A stretch of 64,000 nucleotides of DNA from assembly GCA_902495245.1 (NCBI GenBank), contig CABUWI010000002.1, positions 186,001 to 250,000 of the forward strand, written 5' to 3'. Below are positions 51,802 through 60,443 of this stretch, piece by piece. The translations under genes and the position numbers were made by a program. Origin of the DNA: an uncultured Porphyromonadaceae bacterium (GTDB lineage: Bacteria > Bacteroidota > Bacteroidia > Bacteroidales > Muribaculaceae). Numbering within the stretch: position 1 is the first letter of the stretch; every line of letters starts with the position of its first letter. A model generated the notes under the pieces. The model ran no database searches. It saw only the letters and a program-made list of their open reading frames with translations, and was not told the origin of the DNA.

Positions 51802-52410
51802 CTACTTGAGTTTCAAGTCGAAAAACATAAAGCGGGTTGACAGCGGTTCGTCCGGTTCCAATCCCAAAAATGCGCGTTCTTCCTCTTCGGTTTTATAAAG
51901 CGGCTTGAAGCCGTTCTTCTCATAGAAATGTAATGTCTTTTCATTGTTATAGGCGTCCACAACAATAAAACGGCAACCGGTTTTGTTTTCCTCAGAGCGA
52001 AACCAATCCTTAATAAAGTCAAGTATCTGGCTCCCGACATGCAACCCTTTGCCGCGACACTCGGCAGATACACCCAGTCGGCCAATCAGAACAGCCGGGA
52101 AGTTGATTCCGCGTTTGGGATTTGGCACACTCCTTTGCAGACGATTTTTAGCAGACTTGGTAATATGCTGAGACTTGACACTGTCGTTGGCAAGAGTGAT
52201 TAAACCCAAAATCTGCCGAGTATTTTTTGAATTTACCCAGGCATATGTTCTGCCTAACAGTTCGGTATCATATAAAAACGCATCTTTTGCAAAAAACTCG
52301 TCAAGGTCTTTATCTTCGCAGCTGAAAGGGGCGCAAAAAGATGCAACTTCCTGAGTGTACGGAAGTCGGGTCGCATCAGTCGCAAGGCTGAAATTTGGAT
52401 TGTTATCCAT
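51802..52410 (-). CDS. GNAT acetyltransferase, probable toxin of a toxin-antitoxin pair
   Basis: The 202-residue protein has the acetyl-CoA loop RGKGLHVG at about 119-126 and the GNAT end signature LHFYEKNGFKPL. GRLGVSAECRGKGLHVGSQI is characteristic of the TacT/AtaT-like toxins, which acetylate aminoacyl-tRNA and stop translation. The start at 52410 (MDNNPNF) overlaps the upstream small gene by 8 bp. The N-terminal FSCEDKDLDEFFAKDAFLYD also fits this group. A plain metabolic acetyltransferase is the alternative. Composition is AT-rich. Confidence 0.82.
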   Translation of the reverse strand: MDNNPNFSLATDATRLPYTQEVASFCAPFSCEDKDLDEFFAKDAFLYDTELLGRTYAWVNSKNTRQILGLITLANDSVKSQHITKSAKNRLQRSVPNPKRGINFPAVLIGRLGVSAECRGKGLHVGSQILDFIKDWFRSEENKTGCRFIVVDAYNNEKTLHFYEKNGFKPLYKTEEEERAFLGLEPDEPLSTRFMFFDLKLK

Positions 52411-52591
52411 TCTTACGCGCAAATAGAGATGCCACTAATTCGCGAGAACGGCGATCCATTTCGCGAAGCTGGGCTTCGCGTTCGGGCGATAGGCGCGGCG
52501 TGGGCAACTTGCCGTTGCGCTCTGCTTCCTCAACAAACGCTTTTGCAGATTCGCCCGTGAGCACAGGCGAAGAATTGATTGTCATTGCCAT
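52403..52591 (-). CDS. Small probable antitoxin paired with the GNAT protein
   Basis: The 62-residue product begins MAMTINSSPVLTGESAKAFV and ends in a charged helix (SPEREAQLREMDRRSRELVA). It lacks the ribbon-helix-helix look of the DUF1778 antitoxins normally found with GNAT toxins. Size, position directly upstream, the 8-bp overlap and a shared promoter (-7 box TAACTTTG, 52613-52620) argue for an antitoxin. A second start, MTINSS at 52585, is possible. Confidence 0.72.
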   Translation of the reverse strand: MAMTINSSPVLTGESAKAFVEEAERNGKLPTPRLSPEREAQLREMDRRSRELVASLFARKNG

Positions 52592-52612
52592 ATAAGTATC
52601 TGTTTTAGAACG

Positions 52613-52620
52613 CAAAGTTA
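52613..52620 (-). promoter_or_regulatory. -7 box of the GNAT module
   Basis: TAACTTTG on the minus strand, 21 bp before the antitoxin ATG at 52591. Confidence 0.55.
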
Positions 52621-52683
52621 CGTCATTTGTAATACAAAAACAAGCCATCTTTCCAAAAGTTTTGTTATATGGATATAATTGCT

Positions 52684-52691
52684 TAAATTTG
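52684..52691 (+). promoter_or_regulatory. -7 box of the DUF4301 gene
   Basis: TAAATTTG, 23 bp before the ATG at 52715; divergent from the GNAT module promoter. Confidence 0.6.
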
Positions 52692-52714
52692 TGAACACCT
52701 AAATCTATACCCTC

Positions 52715-54226
52715 ATGACTGAACAAGACCTCAAGACATTGGCGGCCAAAGGCATCACCCCCGAACAGGCCGAAGCGCAACTGAACCGGTTCAAGACCGG
52801 TTTCCCCATGCTCAAAATCGTTGACTCGGCCACGGCAGGCCACGGCATCATGCGCCTTGACGCGGCGCAGCAGGCCGAAGCCCTGAAGCGCTGGGATATG
52901 TATCTGGCCGACGGCGGCGAGGCGTGCAAGTTCGTGCCGGCATCGGGCGCGGCTTCGCGCATGTTCAAGTCGCTGTTCAATTTTCTTGACGGCGACAGCG
53001 ACGTCCCCTCGCCCGGCTCGGAGCCCGAACGCGTGATTGACCACATCGAAGAATTCGCCTTCTATCAGGCTCTCAACGCCGTGTGCATCAACAACTACGG
53101 CAAGTCGGTCAACGACCTCAAGGCCGAAAAACGCTATAAGGACATCATTGCCGGAATCATCGGCGAGGCCGGACTCAACTACGGCGCGCTGCCCAAGGGG
53201 CTGCTGCTGTTCCACTCCTATCCGAAAGCGCCCCACACGCCCGTCGAGGAACACATTGCCGAAGGCGCGGCCACGGCCGTCGCCCCCGGCGGCACGCTGA
53301 AGCTGCACTTCACCGTCAGTCCCGCCCACCGCAAACTCTTCGAGCAGAAACTGGCCGACACGCTGCCAGGCAGCGAAGCTGCTTATGGAATAAAAATCGA
53401 CGCAAGTTTCTCGGAGCAGAAGCCCAACACCGACACCATCGCCGCCAACCTCGACGGCACCCCCTTCCGCCGCGAAGACGGCTCGCTGCTGTTCCGCCCC
53501 GGCGGCCACGGCGCCCTCATCGAGAACTTAGGCGACCTGGACTCGGCCGTAGTGTTCGTCAAAAACATTGACAACGTCGTTCCCGAAAGCCGGCGCGCCG
53601 CAACGATAGAGTGGAAAAAGATTCTGGCCGGCGAGCTGATTCTGATTCACGACACCATCGCGAAGTACATCGCCGAGCTGCGCTCGGGCAACTGCCCCAT
53701 CGAGCGCCAGCGCGAAATGATTGCCTTTCTGCACGACACGCTGCAGGTGCGCGACCCGCGCATGAAGACGCTCTCTGACGCAGACCTCGAGGGCTTCTTG
53801 CTCGAGAAGTTCAACCGCCCGCTGCGCGTCTGCGGCATGGTGGTCAACGAGGGCGAGCCGGGCGGCGGCCCGTTCCTGGCCGTCAACCCCGACGGCACGT
53901 CGTCGCCCCAGATTCTCGAGAGCCACCAGATTGCGCCCGAATATAAGCACCTGATGGAGAAGGCCACCCACTTCAACCCCGTTGACCTTGTCTGCTACCT
54001 TCACGACCCCGAAGGCCGCCCCTACGACCTGAAACGCTATGTCGACCCCGCCACGGGCTTCATCTCGCGCAAGTCGGCCAACGGCCGCGAGCTGCAGGCC
54101 CTGGAGCTGCCCGGCCTCTGGAACGGAGCCATGAGCGACTGGAACACCGTGTTCATCGAGGTGCCCGCCGCCACGTTTAATCCCGTCAAGACCGTCAGCG
54201 ACCTGCTGCGCGAGTCCCACCGTTAA
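52715..54226 (+). CDS. DUF4301 family protein
   Basis: The 503-residue cytoplasmic protein matches the Bacteroidota-specific DUF4301 family: FVPASGAASRMFKSLFNFLD near 70-90, PKGLLLFHSYPKAPHTPVEE and LVCYLHDPEGRPYDLKRYVD. The GAASRMFK segment and the general layout recall nucleotidyltransferase-like loops (G-x-x-S/T-R-M), but no function is established as far as I know. It is a single-gene unit, convergent with yraN with only one base between the two stops. Confidence 0.88.
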   Translation: MTEQDLKTLAAKGITPEQAEAQLNRFKTGFPMLKIVDSATAGHGIMRLDAAQQAEALKRWDMYLADGGEACKFVPASGAASRMFKSLFNFLDGDSDVPSPGSEPERVIDHIEEFAFYQALNAVCINNYGKSVNDLKAEKRYKDIIAGIIGEAGLNYGALPKGLLLFHSYPKAPHTPVEEHIAEGAATAVAPGGTLKLHFTVSPAHRKLFEQKLADTLPGSEAAYGIKIDASFSEQKPNTDTIAANLDGTPFRREDGSLLFRPGGHGALIENLGDLDSAVVFVKNIDNVVPESRRAATIEWKKILAGELILIHDTIAKYIAELRSGNCPIERQREMIAFLHDTLQVRDPRMKTLSDADLEGFLLEKFNRPLRVCGMVVNEGEPGGGPFLAVNPDGTSSPQILESHQIAPEYKHLMEKATHFNPVDLVCYLHDPEGRPYDLKRYVDPATGFISRKSANGRELQALELPGLWNGAMSDWNTVFIEVPAATFNPVKTVSDLLRESHR

Positions 54227-54227
54227 T

Positions 54228-54599
54228 CTATCGGCGCCGCCGTCGCGGCGGCAGCGCTATGTCCTCCATATGTTCCACGTCGGCGGTTCCGTCGGCGTGG
54301 TTCGTTATCAATATGGCGTCAATCTGCACCTCGTGGGGCAGATTGTTGATTTTCACATAGTTGGCACCTGCGCGACACAGTCGGTAAATCTTCTCTCGGT
54401 CAATGGCAAAGTTGCTGTCAAGATGGTCGTCCTTGCGGGTCTTCACCTCGATGACCACCACGCGCGCCCCGTACATGGCCAGAATATCGACTTCGACATG
54501 CCCGATAATTACGTTGCGCCCTATAATCGCATAGCCCTTCGACGCGAGCAGTTCATAAGCCCGCTCCTCGCCGGCATTACCGATTTCTTTAGTATTCAT
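54228..54599 (-). CDS. UPF0102/YraN-family endonuclease-like protein
   Basis: The 123-residue protein has the YraN form: GNAGEERAYELLASKGYAII, then VEVDILAMYGARVVVIEVKT, where the D-(x)n-E-x-K residues make a Holliday-junction-resolvase-like PDDEXK core. The substrate is not established. The C-terminus is unusually basic, five Arg in a row after LPP. It follows the DUF2851 gene by 9 bp on the same strand. Confidence 0.92.
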   Translation of the reverse strand: MNTKEIGNAGEERAYELLASKGYAIIGRNVIIGHVEVDILAMYGARVVVIEVKTRKDDHLDSNFAIDREKIYRLCRAGANYVKINNLPHEVQIDAILITNHADGTADVEHMEDIALPPRRRRR

Positions 54600-54608
54600 T
54601 TTTGCATT

Positions 54609-55889
54609 TCAAGGAGTTACACGCGCGGCGAGCAGTCTGTGGCCCACCCTGCAGTACAGGCACTTGCGCACGTCGCAATAGGCCGTATGGGCCTGCACCA
54701 TGGCCTGCGACACGAATGCGTCGGGGCAGGCCACTCCGGCAGCCGTAAAGTCGCGCGTGAAGCGATTGTTTTCCGGTGGCAGATGTTCGAGAATGTCTAC
54801 GGCCCGCTCGGCGAGAAGATCGTCGCCGGTAAAGTCCGACCAGGCCATCATCAAGGGCGCCACGACGTTGACCACGAGCATGTCTACTGTCGACGCCCCG
54901 AAAGCCGACGCGCCGCCCGGCAACAACGCCCCGCTCAGATTGCAGTGGTTGGCCCAGTAGCCGGTCAGTTCAAACCGGAACAGGGCGCGCGCCTGCTCTT
55001 CGTTCTCAACGTCGGCCACACGCTGCATCAGCCTGAACCCGCCGCAAACCATGGCGGCCAGCGCGGCCAGGCGCCTGTGGGGGAACGAGGCCGGACGCAT
55101 GCGGCTCATGCGCCACACAATAGCCTCGGGCGGCTTCAGACCGAACTTCGAGGCGAGAAATTCATACTCGCGCCCAAGGCGCTCGACATAGGGGTCGCGG
55201 GCTCGCGGGTCAATCAAACCCGCCTGGCCGAGCAGAAGCGCCTCGAGGCTCAGCAACGAGTCTGAATGCTTGTGCATCAGCCTCAGCGGCAGCGATGCCG
55301 CCACCCGCTCGAAGGCGTCGCCGTTGATGCCCGCGCCGAGCGCGCGCCCCAGGGTTACGAACGCCGTCTGCTCCCAGTTGGCCGCCGTGCGCTCAAGGCG
55401 TGCCCTTATGGCCTCGACCTTGGCATATAACCGCTCGTAGGCCAGCGAGTCGAGCCAGTCGCGAACGGCCACCGGCCCGAGCGCCTTGATTTCAGACGCG
55501 CAGGCCAGGGTGTTGGCCTGATTGCCGACAAAGGCGGCATAGCGCTGCGAGAAGTCGCGCGCACACTCAAGCACCATCTGCGGCAAGCGGCGGCCGCCAC
55601 GGGTGGTGATTGCGCAGTCGTCAAACTGCACTACGTGAAGAATCACCGAATCATAGGCCGGATCCGAGTCGTGGCCGTGGCGGTGCCAGTCAGAGGCGCG
55701 CACGTGAAACTCCACGTTGCCACACCAGGTTTCATCGCCGATTCTGACCTTGGCATTGAAAAAATCCGGGCCCGCATCGCGGTTCTGACGCCCGACGTCA
55801 ATAACCGACACGGGACGCCCGTCGTTGGCAAACATCTTTCCCGGCGGCCACAGGCGGTGCAGCCACACATATTGCATCAGTTCTTCCAT
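54609..55889 (-). CDS. DUF2851 family protein
   Basis: The 426-residue protein shows the family signature near its start: MEELMQYVWLHRLWPPGK, VIDVGRQNRDAGPDFFNAKV, GNVEFHVRASDWHRHGHDSD and VILHVV. The Asp and Glu residues in the PDFFNAKV...GNVEFHV section look nuclease-like (PDDEXK-type), and near the C-terminus CDVRKCLYCRVG could bind metal. Function is not known. The start overlaps the symporter gene by 13 bp, making an operon symporter-DUF2851-yraN. Confidence 0.87.
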   Translation of the reverse strand: MEELMQYVWLHRLWPPGKMFANDGRPVSVIDVGRQNRDAGPDFFNAKVRIGDETWCGNVEFHVRASDWHRHGHDSDPAYDSVILHVVQFDDCAITTRGGRRLPQMVLECARDFSQRYAAFVGNQANTLACASEIKALGPVAVRDWLDSLAYERLYAKVEAIRARLERTAANWEQTAFVTLGRALGAGINGDAFERVAASLPLRLMHKHSDSLLSLEALLLGQAGLIDPRARDPYVERLGREYEFLASKFGLKPPEAIVWRMSRMRPASFPHRRLAALAAMVCGGFRLMQRVADVENEEQARALFRFELTGYWANHCNLSGALLPGGASAFGASTVDMLVVNVVAPLMMAWSDFTGDDLLAERAVDILEHLPPENNRFTRDFTAAGVACPDAFVSQAMVQAHTAYCDVRKCLYCRVGHRLLAARVTP

Positions 55890-56701
55890 CGCTTGACTAT
55901 GGCCACGTAGATGAGAAGCAACACATTCATCATCAGCGCGTAGACAATAGCCGGAATAGCAAGCGTCTGGTCGTTGAACACCAGAGGCGAAGAAGCCAGT
56001 GCTATGGCCTGAGCGGCATTCTGCATGCCGACTTCGATTATGAGCGTCTTGCGCTCGCGACTGTTAAGATGAGCAATCCATGACATCAGAGCGCCGGCAC
56101 CCATGGCCAGCACAACGAGCAGCGTAACCGTCGGGCCGAGCACGGGGAAATTGTCAATGATTTCCTCGCGGTTGGCCACGAAAAATAATGCCGCGAGCAA
56201 CATCAGCAGCGGAAAGGCCAGGCGCCCCAGCACCTTGTGAATCGATTCTGCGACCGACGGACGCCGGCTGCGCACAATCATGCCGACGGCAACCGGCAGC
56301 AACACAAGCACAAGATTCTGCATGACCAGCTTGCCCACAGGCAGGTCCACGACGGCCCCCATGAGCAGCGGCAGGGTAATCAGCGTTATAATCGAACTTA
56401 AGGCCGTGAGGCTCACCGACAGCGCCACGTCGCCGCGCGCAATGCCCGTGAACACGTTCGACGAGCTGCCGCCCGGGCAGCATGCAATCAGCATCAGGCC
56501 GACTATATAATGGTCGGACAGCCCCATGGCAATAGAGAGCACCATCACGATCAGCGGCAGCAACAGAATCTGCCCCGTCAGGCCGGCAACCACTGCGGCC
56601 GGACGTCTGAACACCATTGCAAAATCCTCGCCCCTGAGCGTCAGCCCGAGGTCAAACATCAACAAGGTCAGAATCGGAAGTACAATCAAAACTGAAGACA
56701 T
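55877..56701 (-). CDS. Bile acid:sodium symporter family transporter
   Basis: The 274-residue inner-membrane protein has about nine spans and the BASS fold: LMLIACCPGGSSSNVFTGIA is the crossover motif near 71-90 and EVGMQNAAQAIALASSPLVF near 225-244 holds the conserved E..(M)QN sodium site. Substrates in bacteria include bile acids, pantothenate and ketopantoate; which applies here is unknown. First gene of a three-gene operon. Confidence 0.88.
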   Translation of the reverse strand: MSSVLIVLPILTLLMFDLGLTLRGEDFAMVFRRPAAVVAGLTGQILLLPLIVMVLSIAMGLSDHYIVGLMLIACCPGGSSSNVFTGIARGDVALSVSLTALSSIITLITLPLLMGAVVDLPVGKLVMQNLVLVLLPVAVGMIVRSRRPSVAESIHKVLGRLAFPLLMLLAALFFVANREEIIDNFPVLGPTVTLLVVLAMGAGALMSWIAHLNSRERKTLIIEVGMQNAAQAIALASSPLVFNDQTLAIPAIVYALMMNVLLLIYVAIVKRWKN

Positions 56702-56775
56702 GGCGCAAATTTAAGCAAATATTCAAAAGACAACAAAACCCGCCGTCAGTTGAGGACGCGGGTTTGCTAACGGGG

Positions 56776-56846
56776 AGGTCCCAAGCAGAATCGAACTGCT
56801 GTGCACGGTTTTGCAGACCGTTGCCTAACCACTCGGCCATGGAACC
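56776..56846 (-). tRNA. tRNA-Cys (GCA)
   Basis: Cloverleaf on the minus strand: acceptor GGTTCCA/TGGGACC with one G-T pair, D arm GGCCGAGTGGTTAGGC, anticodon loop TCTGCAAAA with anticodon GCA, T arm CAGC-like with TTCGATT. The discriminator is T, as required for Cys. CCA is not encoded. Confidence 0.97.
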
Positions 56847-56863
56847 ATTGGCTTTTCACGCTG

Positions 56864-56871
56864 CAAAGTTA
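56864..56871 (-). promoter_or_regulatory. -7 box of tRNA-Cys
   Basis: TAACTTTG on the minus strand ends 17 bp before the tRNA 5' end. Confidence 0.55.
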
Positions 56872-56944
56872 CGCATAATTTCCCAACCGCGCAAACATTC
56901 CATCGAAAAACTGCAAAAAATTACGTCAAACCGATTTTTTTGAG

Positions 56945-56952
56945 TAACTTTG
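56945..56952 (+). promoter_or_regulatory. -7 box of the small-membrane-protein/PstS-like operon
   Basis: TAACTTTG, 77 bp before the ATG at 57030. Confidence 0.5.
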
Positions 56953-57029
56953 CGATGCGTCTTCACGTCGCCCCCACGACATGAACCTTAAAAGCCGCAG
57001 CTATGTTTTAACAAGAAAAACCAAAATTT

Positions 57030-57281
57030 ATGGACAATATGATGAACGAAGACAACGGGCGCCGGCCCGAACGCCGCAACAGTTCGCAGATTATGCGCAA
57101 CGTTTTCGGCATATTTATGGTCGTGATATATGTCGGCGTGGGCATACTGTTGCTTATCAACTGGTTCAGGTGGGACGACCCCAAATTCGACTGGGTGCGC
57201 TACGTCGGCGGCTGCCTGTTCATCGCCTATGGCCTCTGGCGCGCCTACCGTCAAATCAAAGGCATTGATTCAAACATATGA
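57030..57281 (+). CDS. Small membrane protein of unknown function
   Basis: The 83-residue protein has a polar N-terminus (RRPERRNSSQ), a first span IFMVVIYVGVGILLLINWF and a second span WVRYVGGCLFIAYGLWRAY with a short loop between. No family is named, but in Bacteroidales I know a similar small protein before the PstS-like and TPR genes. It overlaps the next gene by 4 bp (ATGA), so it belongs to that operon. Confidence 0.8.
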   Translation: MDNMMNEDNGRRPERRNSSQIMRNVFGIFMVVIYVGVGILLLINWFRWDDPKFDWVRYVGGCLFIAYGLWRAYRQIKGIDSNI

Positions 57282-58276
57282 TGAAGTTTAAGCGATTGTT
57301 GCCGGCGCTGGTGGTGCTGCCGGCGCTCATGGCAGCCGGCTGCGGCGAACGCAAGGCCGGCACCGTCGAGCAGAAAGTCGAACACATGCAGCTGGCCTGC
57401 GACGCGTCGTTCGAGAACATCATGGACCAGGAAATCGACGTGTTCGAATACTCCTACAACAACTCGCGGCGTCAGGCGCTGGTCGTGCCCTACTACGTGT
57501 CGCAAAGCGCGGCGTTTGACTCGCTGATGAACCCCGACAACTCAATCCGCACCATCGTGGCCGCCCGACGGCTCACGACGGCCGAAAAGACCCGCCTGCG
57601 CAATCAGAAGCGCAAGCCCCGCGAACAGCGCATCGCCGTCGACGCCGTGGCGCTGATTGTCAACAACGACAACCCTCAGGAGGCAATCTCCATGAAAGAG
57701 CTGCGGGGCGTCCTGTCGGGCGACATAAAGACATGGAAGGAGATGTGGCCCACGAAACTCGACTCAATCCGCATCGTCTTCGACGAAAACGGCAGCAGCC
57801 TGGTGCAGTTCATGCGCGACAGCATCAACGGCGGCCGCGATTTCGGCCCCAACGTCTATGCCGAAGGGTCGAGCCGCGCGGTGTTTGACGCCGTCAGCCG
57901 CCACCGCGGCGCAATCGGCATTATCGGCGTCAGCTGGGTCAGCACCGACATGGACGGCACAACCCTTTCGAAAGAAGAGATGCGCGCCCGCTCGGAGCGC
58001 AGCGACACGACCAACCTCGGCTTCAACCCCGACGTGAAAGTGCTGGCCGTCAGCGGCGACGACTCACCCATGGCCTACAAGCCCTATCAGGCCTACATTT
58101 TCGACGGCCGCTACCCGCTGTTCCGCTCGATCTACATGATTACGACCTCGGTCGGAGGCACGCTCAACAACGCCTTCTACGCGTTCGTAACCGGAATGCA
58201 GGGCCAGAAGGTCATACAGCTCACGGGCGTGCTGCCCGCAACGGTGCAGCCCCGCATGGTGCAGCTGGCCGAATAA
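57278..58276 (+). CDS. PstS-like substrate-binding lipoprotein
   Basis: The 332-residue lipoprotein has a signal with Cys22 (LMAAGC). The body is a PBP-like type II binding fold: VDAVALIVNNDNP, LRGVLSGDIKTWKE and IVFDENGSSLVQFMRDSI, where the NGSS segment equals the phosphate-binding loop of PstS. The pst permease genes are absent from the window, so it may act as a sensor or partner of a TonB/ExbBD-type system rather than a phosphate ABC transporter (inference). Confidence 0.82.
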   Translation: MMKFKRLLPALVVLPALMAAGCGERKAGTVEQKVEHMQLACDASFENIMDQEIDVFEYSYNNSRRQALVVPYYVSQSAAFDSLMNPDNSIRTIVAARRLTTAEKTRLRNQKRKPREQRIAVDAVALIVNNDNPQEAISMKELRGVLSGDIKTWKEMWPTKLDSIRIVFDENGSSLVQFMRDSINGGRDFGPNVYAEGSSRAVFDAVSRHRGAIGIIGVSWVSTDMDGTTLSKEEMRARSERSDTTNLGFNPDVKVLAVSGDDSPMAYKPYQAYIFDGRYPLFRSIYMITTSVGGTLNNAFYAFVTGMQGQKVIQLTGVLPATVQPRMVQLAE

Positions 58277-58348
58277 TAATTAAACCTTCCGGGCCGTTAT
58301 CATTCAAAAAGAATATAGTTAAACCAATTGTAAAATACAAATCGACAA

Positions 58349-60043
58349 ATGAACCTCAAGCAAATCATGCTCTCTCTGGCTGCTGCGACCGCCATGTTCG
58401 CAAGCGCGCAGAACCAGGGCTATCAAGACGGCATTGAATACTTCAAGGCCGACCAGTTCGACAACGCAAAAGAGATTCTCTCAAACACGCTCAACGCCCC
58501 CGGCACTGACCGCGCTGAGGCTCTTTACTATCTGGGCGCCATCGCTCTCCACGACGGCGACGCGGTAACCGCTCGCAAAAACTTCGAAGAGGGCATCGCG
58601 CTCGACCCCAAAAACGGTCTCAACTACGTGGGTCTCGGCGCAATTGCCCTGAAAGAGGGCAACGCAAAGGCTGCCGAAGACTACTTCAAACAGGCCACCA
58701 AGGCTCAGAACAAGGCCTTCGTTCATGTGGCAATCGCACGCGCCTACTACAACGCCGACAAGGTTGCCTATGCCAAGGAGTATGACAAGTTCATGGACAA
58801 CGCCGTGCGCAAAGACAAGAAAGAGCCCTCTTATTACGTGATGCGCGGCGACGCCCTGCGCGACCGCGCCATTGCCGCCGGCACCGACGAGGGCACCGCC
58901 CTGATCGGCGAGGCCGCCACGGAATATAACCAGGCAATCTATTTCAACCCCAAGTCGCCCGACGCTTATGTGAAATACTCGCGCGTCTATGCCAAGGCCA
59001 ACCCGCAATATGCAATCGACAAGCTCAAAGAGCTGAACGAGCTGATGCCCAACTCGGCCATGGCCCAGCGCGAACTGGCCGAGCGCTACTACGACAACAA
59101 GGAGTGGACCAAGGCCGCACGCGAATACGGCACATATATCCAGAACCCCAACCACTTCATCAAGGACGAAGAGCGCTATGCCGTGCTGCTCTATTCGGGC
59201 GACGAGATTGACCGCTGCATGGACATCGTCAACCAGGGCCTCTCGAAAGACCCCAACTCGCAGCAGCTGCGCCGCCTCGAAATGCTCTGCCTCGAACATA
59301 AAAAAGATTATACCGGCGCCAAGGCATCGGCCGACAAGTACTTCAAAATACCCGGCGCCAAGTTCACCGGCAACGACTATGCCAGCTATGCCAACATTCT
59401 CGGCGAGATGGGCGACGTTGACGGCGAAATCGCAGCCCGCGTAAAGGCCACCGAGGTGAGCCCCGACGACCGCGACCTCTACAACGCCCTCTCGCAGTCC
59501 AACTTCGAAGAAGGTAACAAATATCTCAAGGCCGACTCGCTGGCCGAGGCCCGCCGCTACTTCGAGCCCGCCGTGGCCGCATGGGAGAAGTTCGTGGCTC
59601 TCGCCCCCGACGGCAAGCCCAGCGACGTTGACTACGTTAACCTTGCGCTGCGCTATCAGAGCCTGGCCAACGCCTGCGAGGGCGATTCCATTGCCCAGAA
59701 AGCCAACTACGCCAAGGCAAAAGAGGCTTTCAACAAAGCTATCGCCATCGACCCCACCTACTATGTGCCCTATCAGCGTCTGGGCCGTCTGACCATGCTT
59801 GAAAACGGCGGCAAGCCCAACGAAGAAACCATGGCAGCCTTCAGCAAGGTGATTGAAATTCTCAACGCAAACCCCGAGAACCTCACCAAGGAGAAGAACG
59901 CCTATAACGAGGCCTACGTGCGCATGGCATCATACTACATGGGTCAGAAAGACACCGAAAAGGCCAAAGAGTGCTATCTGAAGATGCTTGAGCTCGACCC
60001 CGAGAACCAGGCGCTGAAAGATTACATCGAAAAGATGAAATAA
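58349..60043 (+). CDS. Secreted TPR protein
   Basis: The 564-residue protein has a signal peptide (MNLKQIMLSLAAATAMFASA) and about ten TPR units over its whole length, for example AEALYYLGAIALHDGDAVTA and AYVRMASYYMGQKDTEKAKE. It sits 72 bp after the PstS-like gene and is probably in the same operon. TPR proteins at this position usually act as periplasmic scaffolds. The DNA end is followed by a palindromic element that can stop transcription. Confidence 0.85.
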   Translation: MNLKQIMLSLAAATAMFASAQNQGYQDGIEYFKADQFDNAKEILSNTLNAPGTDRAEALYYLGAIALHDGDAVTARKNFEEGIALDPKNGLNYVGLGAIALKEGNAKAAEDYFKQATKAQNKAFVHVAIARAYYNADKVAYAKEYDKFMDNAVRKDKKEPSYYVMRGDALRDRAIAAGTDEGTALIGEAATEYNQAIYFNPKSPDAYVKYSRVYAKANPQYAIDKLKELNELMPNSAMAQRELAERYYDNKEWTKAAREYGTYIQNPNHFIKDEERYAVLLYSGDEIDRCMDIVNQGLSKDPNSQQLRRLEMLCLEHKKDYTGAKASADKYFKIPGAKFTGNDYASYANILGEMGDVDGEIAARVKATEVSPDDRDLYNALSQSNFEEGNKYLKADSLAEARRYFEPAVAAWEKFVALAPDGKPSDVDYVNLALRYQSLANACEGDSIAQKANYAKAKEAFNKAIAIDPTYYVPYQRLGRLTMLENGGKPNEETMAAFSKVIEILNANPENLTKEKNAYNEAYVRMASYYMGQKDTEKAKECYLKMLELDPENQALKDYIEKMK

Positions 60044-60058
60044 CCCGCCGCACTCTAT

Positions 60059-60087
60059 GTAGGGACGCACGCACCGTGCGTCCCTAC
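60059..60087. repeat. Single palindromic repeat, also a likely terminator
   Basis: A perfect 13-bp inverted repeat GTAGGGACGCACG/CGTGCGTCCCTAC with a 3-nt loop, followed by AGTTTTATTTT. It shares its core with the paired element at 45535-45629, so a mobile repeat seems to serve as terminator of the TPR gene. Confidence 0.85.
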
Positions 60088-60113
60088 AGTTTTATTTTAT
60101 CCGACATAATTTT

Positions 60114-60443
60114 ATGGTAACCGTAACCCCCGACGAACGCCTCGCGGTCGAGACCAAGACCGTCGAACTGCTACGCACGGTCTTCGACCCCGAGATTCCG
60201 GTCGACGTCTATTCGCTCGGCCTCATTTACCGCATAGAGTTCACCGACGAGCGCGTGCTTCAGGTCGACATGACCCTGACCGCCCCCTCGTGTCCGGCGG
60301 CCGACTTTCTGGTTGACGACGCGCGCCTGAAACTCGAAACGATTCCGGGCGTGGCCTCGGTTGAAATCAACATCGTGTTCGAGCCCGAATGGAACCAGGA
60401 CATGATGAGCGACGAGGCCAAACTTGAACTCGGCTTCTTATGA
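60114..60443 (+). CDS. DUF59/MIP18-family protein (SufT-like)
   Basis: The 109-residue protein has the DUF59 signature: VFDPEIPVDVYSLGLIYRIE near 23-42 and LTAPSCPAADFLVDD with the conserved Cys60. Members act in iron-sulfur cluster maturation (SufT) or in phenylacetate oxygenase assembly (PaaD); here the former is more likely. No suf genes are adjacent. It overlaps lpxH by 4 bp (ATGA), starting a chain of coupled genes. Confidence 0.9.
   Translation: MVTVTPDERLAVETKTVELLRTVFDPEIPVDVYSLGLIYRIEFTDERVLQVDMTLTAPSCPAADFLVDDARLKLETIPGVASVEINIVFEPEWNQDMMSDEAKLELGFL

Noticed and set aside
52592..53509. Upstream in-frame extension of the small antitoxin gene to 368 codons
   Set aside because: The extension is antisense to the DUF4301 gene and passes through the -7 box at 52613-52620; the short start at 52591 fits promoter and module.
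57278..58276. Phosphate ABC transporter operon
   Set aside because: Only the PstS-like binding protein is present; pstC, pstA, pstB and phoU are missing.
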